Shown piece after piece: positions 9,846 through 20,866 of a DNA stretch of 35,000 nt (its first letter is position 1; every line of letters starts with the position of its first letter). Origin of the DNA: Strigamia acuminata (lineage: Eukaryota; Arthropoda; Chilopoda; Geophilomorpha; Linotaeniidae); NCBI GenBank assembly GCA_949358305.1, contig CASHSZ010000116.1, forward strand, positions 1 through 35,000. The letters run 5' to 3'. The translations under genes and the position numbers were made by a program. The notes beneath the pieces were generated by a model that saw only the letters and a list, made by a program, of their open reading frames with translations, made no database searches and was not told the origin of the DNA.

Positions 9846-12800
9846 TATCCCGTTACGGCCCTTGGCCGTAACGGGCCGTTACGGGATCGTGACGGGACCG
9901 TCGGCGGCCCGTTAACGGCCCGCACGGGCCGTGACGGGATCGTGACGGGACCGTTGGCGGCCCGTTAACGGCCCGCACGCGCCGTGACGGGACCGTGACG
10001 GGACCGTCGGCGGCCCGTTAACGGCCCGTACGACTCCATGCGGGCCGTTGACGGGCCGTTAACGGGCCGTTAACGGGCCGTTAACGGCGTAAATCGAAAA
10101 AATCAACAACCGACAACACGTACGTGAAAACGCGTACAACATTCATAGACATTAATCTCGAATCCTGTTTTTGGTTTTACGCCGTTAACGGGCCGTTAAC
10201 GGGCCGTTAACGGCCCGTTAACGGCCCGTTAACGGCCCGCGTGAGGTCGTACGGGCCGTCGGCGAGCCGAAGTCCGGGAACGAAGGCCGTGACGGGATCG
10301 TGACGGGACCGTCAGCGGCCCGTTAACGGCCCGTGCGGGCCGTTGCGGGATCGTGACGGGATCGTCGACGGCCCGTTAACGGCCCGTGCGGGCCGTTGCG
10401 GGCCGTTGACGGGCCGTTGACGGGCCGTTAACGGGCCGTTAACGGGCCGTTACGGCGTGAATCGAAAAAATCAACAACCGACAACACGTACATGAAAACG
10501 CGTACAACATTCATAGACATTAATCTCGAATCCTGTTTTCGGTTTTGCCCCGTTAACGGGCCGTTAACGGGCCGTTAACGGGCCGTTAACGGCCCGTGCG
10601 GGCCGTTGCGGGATCGTGACGGGACCGTCGACGGCCCGTTAACGGCCCGTGCGGGCCGTTGCGGGATCGTGACGGGACCGTCAGCGGCCCGTTAACGGCC
10701 CGTGCGGGCCGTTGCGGGATCGTGACGGGATCGTCGACGGCCCGTTAACGGCCCGTGCGGGCCGTTGCGGGATCGTGACGGGACCGTCAGCGGCCCGTTA
10801 ACGGCCCGTGCGGGCCGTTGCGGGATCGTGACGGGATCGTCGACGGCCCGTTAACGGCCCGTGCGGGCCGTTGCGGGCCGTTGACGGGCCGTTGACGGGC
10901 CGTTAACGGGCCGTTAACGGGCCGTTACGGCGTGAATCGAAAAAATCAACAACCGACAACACGTACATGAAAACGCGTACAACATTCATAGACATTAATC
11001 TCGAATCCTGTTTTTGGTTTTACGCCGTTAACGGGCCGTTAACGGGCCGTTAACGGCCCGCGTGAGGTCGTACGGGCCGTCGGCGAGCCGAAGTCCGGGA
11101 ACGAAGGCCGTGACGGGATCGTGACGGGACCGTCAGCGGCCCGTTAACGGCCCGTGCGGGCCGTTGCGGGATCGTGACGGGATCGTCGACGGCCCGTTAA
11201 CGGCCCGTGCGGGCCGTTGCGGGCCGTTGACGGGCCGTTGACGGGCCGTTAACGGGCCGTTAACGGGCCGTTACGGCGTAAATCGAAAAAATCAACAACC
11301 GACAACACGTACGTGAAAACGCGTACAACATTCATAGACATTAATCTCGAATCCTGTTTTCGGTTTTGCCCCGTTAACGGGCCGTTAACGGGCCGTTAAC
11401 GGGCCGTTAACGGCCCGTGCGGGCCGTTGCGGGATCGTGACGGGACCGTCGACGGCCCGTTAACGGCCCGTGCGGGCCGTTGCGGGATCGTGACGGGACC
11501 GTCAGCGGCCCGTTAACGGCCCGTGCGGGCCGTTGCGGGATCGTGACGGGATCGTCGACGGCCCGTTAACGGCCCGTGCGGGCCGTTGCGGGATCGTGAC
11601 GGGACCGTCAGCGGCCCGTTAACGGCCCGTGCGGGCCGTTGCGGGATCGTGACGGGATCGTCGACGGCCCGTTAACGGCCCGTGCGGGCCGTTGCGGGCC
11701 GTTGACGGGCCGTTGACGGGCCGTTAACGGGCCGTTAACGGGCCGTTACGGCGTGAATCGAAAAAATCAACAACCGACAACACGTACATGAAAACGCGTA
11801 CAACATTCATAGACATTAATCTCGAATCCTGTTTTTGGTTTTACGCCGTTAACGGGCCGTTAACGGGCCGTTAACGGCCCGTTAACGGCCCGCGTGAGGT
11901 CGTACGGGCCGTCGGCGAGCCGAAGTCCGGGAACGAAGGCCGTGACGGGATCGTGACGGGACCGTCAGCGGCCCGTTAACGGCCCGTGCGGGCCGTTGCG
12001 GGATCGTGACGGGATCGTCGACGGCCCGTTAACGGCCCGTGCGGGCCGTTGCGGGCCGTTGACGGGCCGTTGACGGGCCGTTAACGGGCCGTTAACGGGC
12101 CGTTACGGCGTAAATCGAAAAAATCAACAACCGACAACACGTACGTGAAAACGCGTACAACATTCATAGACATTAATCTCGAATCCTGTTTTTGGTTTTA
12201 CGCCGTTAACGGGCCGTTAACGGCCCGTTAACGGCCCGTTAACGGCCCGCACAGGCCGTGACGGGATCGTGACGGGACTGTCGGCGGCCCGTTAACGGCC
12301 CGCACGAGCCGTGACGGGATCGTGACGGGACCGTCGGCAGCCCGTTAACGGCCCGTACGACTCCATGCGGGCCGTTGACGGGATCGTGACGGGACCGTCG
12401 GCGGCCCGTTAACGGCCCGCACGAGCCGTGACGGGATCGTGACGGGACCGTCGGCAGCCCGTTAACGGCCCGCACGGGCCGTGACGGGATCGTGACGGGA
12501 CCGTTGGCGGCCCGTTAACGGCCCGCACGGGCCGTGACGGGATCGTGACGGGACCGTTGGCGGCCCGTTAACGGCCCGCACGCGCCGTGACGGGACCGTG
12601 ACGGGACCGTCGGCGGCCCGTTAACGGCCCGTACGACTCCATGCGGGCCGTTGACGGGCCGTTAACGGGCCGTTAACGGGCCGTTAACGGCGTAAATCGA
12701 AAAAATCAACAACCGACAACACGTACGTGAAAACGCGTACAACATTCATAGACATTAATCTCGAATCCTGTTTTTGGTTTTACGCCGTTAACGGGCCGTT

Positions 12801-13970
12801 AACGGGCCGTTAACGGCCCGTTAACGGCCCGTTAACGGCCCGCGTGAGGTCGTACGGGCCGTCGGCGAGCCGAAGTCCGGGAACGAAGGCCGTGACGGGA
12901 TCGTGACGGGACTGTCGGCGGCCCGTTAACGGCCCGCACGGGCCGTGACGGGATCGTGACGGGACCGTCACGATCCCGTTAACGGCCCGTACGACTCCAT
13001 GCGGGCCGTTGACGGGCCGTTGACGGGCCGTTAACGGGCCGTTAACGGGCCGTTACGGCGTAAATCGAAAAAATCAACAACCGACAACACGTACGTGAAA
13101 ACGCGTACAACATTCATAGACATTAATCTCGAATCCTGTTTTTGGTTTTACGCCGTTAACGGGCCGTTAACGGCCCGTTAACGGCCCGTTAACGGCCCGT
13201 TAACGGCCCGCACAGGCCGTGACGGGATCGTGACGGGACCGTCGGCGGCCCGTTAACGGCCCGCACGGGCCGTGACGGGATCGTGACGGGACCGTTGGCG
13301 GCCCGTTAACGGCCCGCACGGGCCGTGACGGGATCGTGACGGGACCGTCGGCGGCCCGTTAACGGCCCGCACGGGCCGTGACGGGATCGTGACGGGACCG
13401 TCGGCGGCCCGTTAACGGCCCGCACGGGCCGTGACGGGATCGTGACGGGACCGTCGGCGGCCCGTTAACGGCTTGTACGGGCCGTTACGGGATCGTGACG
13501 GGACCGTGACGGGACCGTCGGCGGCCCGTTAACGGCCCGTACGATTCCATGCGGGCCGTTGACGGGATCGTGACGGGACCGTCGGCAGCCCGTTAACGGC
13601 CCGCACGGGCCGTGACGGGATCGTGACGGGACCGTCGGCGGCCCGTTAACGGCCCGCACGAGCCGTGACGGGATCGTGACGGGACCGTTGGCGGCCCGTT
13701 AACGGCCCGCACGGGCCGTGACGGGATCGTGACGGGACCGTCGGCGGCCCGTTAACGGCTTGTACGGGCCGTTACGGGATCGTGACGGGACCGTCGGCGG
13801 CCCGTTAACGGCCCGCACGGGCCGTTAACGGGGTCGTTACGGGACCGTCGGCGGCCCGTGCGGCGGCCTCGCCAACCTCGTGCGGCCCGTTAACGGCCCG
13901 TACGGGCCGTTACGGGGCCGTTGCGGGATCGTCGGCGGCCCGTTAACGGCCCGCACGGGACAACGGGCGC
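9846..13970. repeat. GC-rich satellite array built on an 11-bp unit, with higher-order structure
   Basis: About 4.1 kb of tandem repeats. Most of it parses into 11-mers such as GTTAACGGGCC, GTTGACGGGCC, GTGACGGGATC, GTGACGGGACC and GTCGGCGGCCC. A common ~53-bp unit is four such 11-mers plus GCACGGGCC. The GTTAAC-centred word GGGCCGTTAACGGCCC is a perfect 16-bp palindrome and recurs throughout. Eight ~96-bp AT-richer modules interrupt the array at 10087, 10455, 10930, 11276, 11751, 12108, 12690 and 13058. Spacings of 475 and 346 bp alternate through the middle, giving an ~821-bp higher-order unit. Open frames here are by-products of the repeat. Centromeric, heterochromatic or simply amplified DNA are all possible. 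Confidence 0.93.
10087..10183. repeat. First of eight AT-richer modules in the satellite
   Basis: The module runs from GCGTAAATCG to GGTTTTACGC. With the adjoining GTTAACGG words, its ends form a ~17-bp inverted repeat (GCCGTTAACGGCGTAAA against its complement). The interior holds the palindrome CACGTACGTG. The other copies are 10455-10550, 10930-11025, 11276-11371, 11751-11846, 12108-12203, 12690-12785 and 13058-13153. Copies 2 and 4 end in CGGTTTTGCCCC instead of TGGTTTTACGCC. Copies 2, 3 and 5 start GTGAATC and have ACATG inside; the others have GTAAATC and ACGTG. Confidence 0.85.
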
Positions 13971-14533
13971 CAACGAGCGCCGGTAGTCCCGGTAATTTGT
14001 TTCAAAATAAATATTTGTCACCGTCTCCCCTCCCTCCTCCTCCTCCCCCTCCTCTCCCTCTCGAGGCCAGACACGGCCGCTCCAAAATACGAACCACGAC
14101 GATGCCTCCGTACCGATAGACCGAGTGGGTCGCGCGACAGACAATGCGCGCAAACTACCGTCGGCGCACGGTGTGCACGGCGCAACACCACGGAAGTAAC
14201 TACCGGTGCGCCCCTCGTGCGTGCGAGGCAACCCCGAGCTCGCTTAAAGAAGCCACGCAACAACGACCGAGTTCGTTTATCTATTTATTTATTTTTTATT
14301 CGTCTAGCATTTTAAACGAATCGATGAAAACAAATGAAAACAAACAAACAAATTAATAAACAAATCGAATACATAAAAAAATAAAATAAAATAAAATAAA
14401 ATAAAATAAAATAAAGATGAAATGAAATGAAATAAAATGAAATATTGGCCGTTTCGATCCTCGATGTCGCCTTTATCTGCCTATCCATCTATTCTGAAAT
14501 GAGAGAAGAAAAGATGAGTATTCGAAGAGGCGC
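13971..14533. other. Spacer with microsatellites, downstream of the small minus-strand gene
   Basis: It contains a (CCT)n-like tract near 14025-14062, several TTTATT words at 14278-14300 that read as AATAAA on the minus strand and could end the minus-strand gene, and an (AAAAT)n tract at about 14377-14415. No gene is supported. Confidence 0.5.
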
Positions 14534-15312
14534 TTAGTGGAGAATTCGCTCACTGTCCCGTTTCTTCGACTCGCGGGTAACCGCCGGTGCGTCGGAGGAG
14601 CCACCAGTGTTGGGTGGCGGCTAAAAAAAAAAAAAAAAAAAAAAAAACGAATGTTTGTCGAAATACGGGGAAAAAAAGGTGCGTACATGCACGGTGAACG
14701 TTTTCCACCGACTGACTCACTCACCATGCGCATCAGCATTCTAACTATAGCGCGGTGCGCGTCCAACGCCAAACGCGAGAACACGGGGCCTCCAGCCGGG
14801 AGCAACTCGACTCCATCGGCGACGTCTCGGTCGTCGCTCTCTTCCTCCTCTTCCTCTTCATCTTCTTCTTCTTCCTCTTCTTCTCCTTCTCCTCCCTCTC
14901 CTCCTTCTTCGCCCTCTCCCTCCTCCGCCACTGTCTTTGCCGGAGCCTCCAGCCCGCCCGACAAGGGAGCGGCGGACGACGTAGATGGGACGGCGTCGCT
15001 CGACGACGAGGCGACGACGCGCGCTGGCGACGATTCTCCGTCTTGACGCGGCTGGAAAATGGAGGGGGAATAGGCGAATGAATAGACGAATGAACGACGA
15101 CAATCTTGACGGGATACCTTTTTGGTTGGCGCCGGATCGCCCGCTTCCCCGGGACGCTTTACCGTTCGCTGCGTCTCCGGCGACTGTGGCTGCGTCGGCG
15201 TCTCCGACGTCCCCGGTGACGGTGGTTGCGACGGTAGCTGCGACTGCGGCGGCTGCAGCTGCGTCAGCGCCTCGTTCTCGCTCCCACTCTCGCTCTCGTT
15301 TTCGATCGGCAT
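14534..15312 (-). CDS. Spliced gene for a ~202-aa acidic protein of unknown function
   Basis: Three exons on the minus strand: 15118-15312, 14725-15051 and 14534-14620. Introns are GT..AG (donors AAAAAG|GTATCC and CGCATG|GTGAGTGAG; acceptors TTTTCCAG and a long T run ending TTTAG), all in phase 0, and the frame stays open through both joins. The protein starts MPIENESESGSENE, is Ser/Pro/Gln-rich to residue 65, then has a Glu-run of about 35 residues in exon 2 and a basic tail (TRESKKRD). No domain is recognised. The ATG directly follows a good acceptor (CTCTACAG|ATG), so a 5' exon or trans-splice site is likely. An alternative last intron (GACA|GTGAGC to ATTTCAG) would end the protein one codon after exon 3. 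The long acidic run and Ser/Pro richness fit a nuclear or disordered protein, but that is inference. Confidence 0.6.
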
Positions 15313-15319
15313 CTGTAGA

Positions 15320-16109
15320 GAAGGAATAAATTAAATTAAATTGAATTAAATCGAAGCGCGAGCGCGGTAAAACCGAAAGAAGAAGGGGTGGAGGTGAGGA
15401 AAAGAGACCGAAGGACGAGCGAGAGGGGGGCGCTATAGTTTCACCGCACGACTCGTTGCACTATACGAATTGCCCCGAAACAAACGCCTATTTATTTCTT
15501 TATTTTTTTTTATTTATTCATTCATTCGTTAATCTCGTCCACTCGTTAAGTTTTATCAAATTCGTTAAACTCGTTCGTCCATTCGTCAAATTGGTCGTTT
15601 CGTCTAGCGACGAGAACAACGGCGACGCTAACGTTTACGCGAGTAACTCGGTGAGTTCGTGCATTCTGCGCACGCAAAACGCGAACGCGGCCAATTGACA
15701 AAATAACATTTTACAAGTAATGGTTTAATAATTTACCTCCGTGTGCGAAGCGCGTGTCGCGTCCATTGTGTCTGTCTGTCTGATTTTGGCGAATGAACCG
15801 ACGCGACGCCCGGTGATAACAATGGCGATAATGACACGCGACGTAGCATACTTCTAGCTAAACAACAATAATAATAATAATTCATTAAAAAAATAAAATG
15901 AAATAGAATAATTAAATAAACAAACAAAATAATAAATAGATAAATAAATAAATAAATAAATAAATAAGTCGAAAATAAATAAACTAGCGGCGGGACGGGC
16001 CGAGGTCAGAGATTTTGCTCCGTTCTCGCGTCTGTCTATTCCGGGTAGAGGGAGGGAGCGAACGGGCGCGCGCCGGACATCGCTCGGAATTAAAAAACGG
16101 GTAACGGGG
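15320..16109. other. Spacer upstream of the minus-strand gene and left edge of cassette array
   Basis: No gene is supported. It has AT-rich simple sequence near 15329-15350, an (AATA)n tract at about 15938-15970, and a unique GC-rich stretch at 15985-16100. It would contain any promoter or 5' exon of the minus-strand gene ending at 15312, but no clear TATA element or donor site was found. Confidence 0.45.
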
Positions 16110-17072
16110 GAAGACAGACAGTCGAAATTTGATTCCCCGGTCGTGGAATCGACTCCGCGACCCGTGCTTTAACGGTTAATTGGATTATCTTCGTCGTGAC
16201 TTATCGGGATAAAAATTTTATAGAAAATCGGCCGTATCGTATTTTATTTTCATCTTCCGAGGGTCTCGCGTCGTCGTTGTGGACGGGAGTCTTCCCGAAC
16301 ACGTTCGACGGGCTTCGCGAATGCTTTCAGATCGGACGCGGAACTCGGGCCCGCCGCTCGGTCGAGCGGCGCCAGTACCCGCCGAGCGGCGCGGTATCCG
16401 ATCAAATAACTCCCTTGCTTCGTCACGGTCTCGGACTGGCCTTCGGGCCGGTCAAAATAACAAATAAATGAATAAATCGAAAATAGAACGCCCCCGTCCC
16501 GGCGAGACTAGGGGCGGGTGGCGTCGTTGAGCGGCGGCAGCGGCGGCGGTAGCCCCGACGACTCGCCCCGAAAATAAGCTCCCGCACCAGCATTCCTTCG
16601 TCCGTCTAAACCTCGCAGCGCGTGCGGTCGCGTGCATTCTACTCGTGTCCGGTGTGGCGATCGGTACAGAGTAAAAAAAAGATCACCCGAAAAAGAAAGA
16701 CGATTAAAGTTTTAATTCTCCGGTCGTGGAACCGACTTTGCGGTTCGTGCTTTAACCGTTAATTAGGTTATCTTCGTCGCAACTCGTCGTAATAAAAATT
16801 TCACAGAAAATCAGCCGTTTCGTATTTTATTTTCATCTTCCGGGGGTCTCGCGCCGTCGTTGTGGACGGGAGTCTTCCCGAACACGTTCGATGGGTTTTG
16901 CCGACACTTTCAGATCGAATGCGGAACTCGGGCCCGTCGCTCGGTCGAGCGGCGCCAGTACCCGCCGAGCGGCACGGTATCCGATACCCGTCTTTTTTAA
17001 ACCTCCCTTGCTTCGTCGGTCTCAGACTGGCCTTCGGGTCGGTCAAAATAAATAAATAAATAAATAAATGAA

Positions 17073-17123
<51 letters not shown>

Positions 17124-20100
17124 GTAGGTCGGGAAATAGAACGCGTTCGTCCCGGCGAATAGTGGCAGCTGGGGTCGTCGAGTGAGTGGCGGCGGCAGCG
17201 GCAACCTCGATGACTCGCCCCGAAAATAAAGTCCCGCGTCGGCATCCCTTCGTGCGTCCTTCGTCCGTCTAATCCTCGCAGCGCGTGCGGTCGCGTGCAT
17301 TCTACTCGTGTCCGATGTAGCGACCGGTACGAGGTAAAAAAAATATCACACGAAAAAGAAAGACGATTAAAATTTTAATTCTCCGGTTGTGGAACCGACT
17401 TCGCGGTTCGTGCTTTAATCGTTAATTAGATTATCGTCGTCGCAATTTATCGGAATAAAATTTTTACGGAAAATTGACATTTCCGTATTTCATTTTCATC
17501 TTTCGGGGGTCTTGCGCCGTCATAATCGGAGCGAGTCTCGCTCGATGCGTTCGACGGACTTTGTGGGAGTTTCCAGATCGCCAGCGGAACGAGGGGCCGT
17601 GGCTCGTCCGAGCGGCGCAGTACCCGTCGAGTGGCGCGGTACCCGAGTTCTTGCATCCAACGGTGGACACATCTTTGTCGAGAGCACCTCTCGGTCTCAG
17701 ACCGGCCTTCGGGCCGGTCAAAAAAAATAAACAAATAAATAAATAAATAAATAAATAAACGAGTCGGCGAATAAAGGCGGTTGGGGTCGCTGGACGGTGG
17801 CGGTGGTGGTGGCAGCGGCAACCCCGACGACTCGTCGCAAAAGATAAGCTCCCGCGCCGGCATCCGTTTGCTCGTCTAAACCTCGCAGTGCGCGTGCGGT
17901 CGCGTGCATTCTACTCGTGTCCGATGTGGCGATCGGCATAGATCACCCGAAAAAGGAAAGACGATTAAAATTTTAATTCTCCGGTCGTGGCACCGACTTT
18001 GCGGCTCGTGCTTTAACCGTTAATTAGGTTATCTTCGTCGTAATTCGTTGGAATAAAATTTTTATAGAAAATCAGCCGTTATGCATTTTATTTTCATCTT
18101 CCGGGGGTCTCGTGCCGTCGTAGTAGGCGTTAGTTTCAATCATCGCGTTCTACGGATTTTGAGGGGATCCTCAGATCGAGACCAAAGTGAGAGGGCCGTC
18201 GCCCCCGTCTCGTGCGCCGCTCGATCCCCGTTGGATGACAAGATGGCATTCGCCTCTCCCACCCGAGGATCGGTCGGTGGTGCGGTATTTATGCTTGTGC
18301 ACCAAATGGGTGGTCGACAGGTCCCCAATCGGTCTCGGGCTCAGACTGGCCTTCGGGCCGGTCAAAATAACAAATAAATGAATAAATCGGAAATAGAACG
18401 CTCCCGTCCCGGCGAGACTAGGGGCGGGTGGCGTCGTTGAGCGGCGGCAGCGGCGGCGGTAGCCCCGACGACTCGCCCCGAAAAAAGGCTCCCGCACCGG
18501 CATTTCTTCGTCCGTCTAAACCTCGCAGCGCGCGTGCGGTCGCGTGCATTCTACTCGTGTCCGGTGTGGCGATCGGTACGGGGTAAAAAAAAAATATTAC
18601 ACGCAAAAGGAAAGACGATTAAAATTTTAGTTCTCCGGTCGTGGAACCGACTTTGTGGTTTGCGTTTTAACCGTTAATTAGGTTATCTTCGTCGCACTTT
18701 ATCGCAATAAAAATTTTATAGGAAACCCGCCGCTCCGCATTTTATTTTCACCTCCCGGGGGTCTTGCGCCGTCGTATTCGATGGCAGTCGCCTTCGGTGC
18801 GTTCAATTGACCCCGTGAGTGCTTTCGGATCGAGACCGATGTGAGAGGTCGACATTCACGCCCCGACGATCGGTGCGGACCACTGGCATTTTTTCACCCA
18901 TCCGTTTATCGGTCGTCGGTCCGATGCACGCTCCAGCCAGTGATTTTGTCGACGGGTCTCCGAGAGCGGTCTCGGTCTCAGACTGGCCTTCGGGCCGGTC
19001 AAAATAATAAATAAATAAATAAATAAATAAATGGATCGGAAATAGGTCGCACCCGTCCCGGCGAGAATAAGGGTGGGTGGCGTCGTTGAGCGACGTCAGC
19101 GGCAGCGACGTCAGCGGCAGCGACAGCCCCGACGACTAACTCGCCCCGAAAATAAGGTCCTGCGCCGGCATCCGTTCGTTCGTTCAAACCTCGCAGCGCT
19201 CGTGCGGTCGCGTGCATTCTACTCGTGTCCGACGTGGCGATCGGTACAGAGTAAAAAAAAAAAAGATCATCAGAGAAAGGAAGACGATTAAAATTTTAAT
19301 TCTCCAGTCGTGGCACCGACTTTGCGGTTCGTGCTTTAACCGTTAATTAGGTTATCTTCGTTGTGGCAGATTCGAATAAAAGTTTTACAAAATAATCGTC
19401 GTTTTACATTTTTAAATCATTTCCCAGGGACCGTGTACCGTCGCAGTCGATGCGAGTCCCGGTCATCGCATCCGATAGACATTGCGGACGTTTTTCAGAT
19501 CGAGACTGGAGTACCTGTTGAGTACCAAATGGCCGGTCGGTCGTTGGTGTGGTTCCGTCTCCTAAAATGTTCGTCGCCATTTTCTGTTGGTCGAGTCGCC
19601 TACCATCCAATGGTCGGTCGGTGGGTCTCGGTCTCAGACTGGCCTTCGGGCCGGTCAAAATAACAAATAAATGAATAAATCGGAAATAGAACGCCCCCGT
19701 CCCGGCCAGAATAGGGGCAGGTGGTGTCGTTGAGCGGCGTCAGCGGCAGCGACAGCCCGGACGAATCGCCCCGAAAATAAGGTCCTGCGCTGGCATCCGT
19801 TTGTTCGTTCAAACCTCGCAGCGCTCGTGCGGTCGCGTGCATTCTACTCGTGTCCGACGTGGCAATCGGTACGGAGTAAAAAAAAAAAAGATCATCAGAG
19901 AAAGGAAGACGATTAAAATTTTAATTCTCCGGTCGTGGCACCGACTTTGCGGTTCGTACTTTAACCGTTAATTAGGTTATCTTCGTCGTAATTCGTCGTA
20001 ATAAAAATTTTATAGAAAATGAGCCGTTTCGTATTTTATTTTCATCTTCCGGGGGTCTCGCGCCGTCGTTGTGGACGGGAGTCTTCCCGAACACGTTCGA

Positions 20101-20866
20101 TGGGTTTTGCCAACACTTTCAGATCGAACTCGGGACTCGGGCCCGCCGCTCGGTCGAGCGGCGCACAGTACCCGCCGAGCGGCGCGGTATCCGATATAAA
20201 AGGACCCTTGCTTCGCCACGGTCTCAGACTGGCCTTCGGGCCGGTCAAAATAATAAATAAATAAATAAATAAATAAGTCCGAAAATGGAACGTATCCGTC
20301 CCGACGAATAGATGCGGTTGGGGTCGTTGAGCGACAGCGGCGGCAGCGGCAGCCCCGACGACTCGCCCCGAAAATAAGCTCCCTTACCGGCATTCCTTCG
20401 ACCGTCTAAACCTCGCAGCATGCGTGCGGTCGCGTGCATTCTACTCGTGTCCGATGTGGCGATCGGTACGAGGTAAAAAAAAATATCACACGAAAAAAGA
20501 AAGACGATTAAAATTTTAATTCTTCGGTCGTGGGACCGACTTTGCGGTCCGTGCTTTAACCGATAATTAGGTTATCTTCGTCGTAATTCGTTAGAATAAA
20601 AATTTTATAGAAAATGAGCCGTTTCGTATTTTATTTTCATCTTCCGGGGGTCTCGCGCCGTCGTTGTGGACGGGAGTCTTCCCGAACACGTTCGATGGGT
20701 TTTGCCAACACTTTCAGATCGAACTCGGGACTCGGGCCCGCCGCTCGGTCGAGCGGCGCACAGTACCCGCCGAGCGGCGCGGTATTCGATACCCGTCTTT
20801 GTAAAAGCAGCCGTGCTTTTTCGGTCTCAGACTGGCCTTCGGGCCGGTCAAAATAATAAATAAATA
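16110..20866 (+). repeat. Tandem array of eight ~590-670-bp cassettes with conserved flanks and variable core
   Basis: Unit starts, marked by the CGATTAAAATTTTAATTCTCC block, lie near 16111, 16698, 17361, 17960, 18614, 19284, 19908 and 20504. Each unit has: a conserved ~140-bp left block (CGGTCGTGG..CCGACTTTGCGG, AACCGTTAATTAGGTTATC); GGGGGTCTCGCGCCGTCG; a ~200-bp core; a hairpin GACTGGCC-TTCG-GGCCGGTC; an (AAAT)n tract; and a ~200-bp right block (CCCCGACGACTCGCC, GCGGTCGCGTGCATTCTACTCGTG) ending in an A-run. Hairpins: 16434-16453, 17025-17044, 17700-17719, 18344-18363, 18981-19000, 19637-19656, 20227-20246, 20830-20849. Cores of units 1, 2, 7 and 8 are close relatives, unit 3 is a relative, and units 4, 5 and 6 are largely different. 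Open frames inside recur in step with the repeat and show no protein family. It could be a SINE/LINE-tail-like repeat amplified in tandem or a family of non-coding RNA genes. Confidence 0.85.

Noticed and set aside
12239-13659. Open frames of 64-78 codons inside the satellite
   Set aside because: They follow the 11-bp and 53-bp periods, are near copies of one another and have no start context or domain.
9846-13970. CRISPR-like array of palindromic repeats and spacers
   Set aside because: The spacers are themselves repeats, no cas genes are present and the surrounding genes are eukaryotic.
14629-14646. Lysine-run and other plus-strand frames around 14537-15081
   Set aside because: They read the antisense of the intron T-run and of the acidic exon; the minus strand has consistent splice sites.
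16434-20849. Histone-mRNA type 3' stem-loops
   Set aside because: The stem and loop sequence (UUCG) do not match the 6-bp stem and UUUC-type loop of histone mRNAs, and no histone genes are nearby.
16110-20866. Spliced-leader or U-snRNA gene cluster in the cassette array
   Set aside because: No convincing Sm site (AAUUUUUGG type) or leader-plus-donor pattern is conserved in every unit, and the hairpin is not of the snRNA 3' type. Transcription remains untested.
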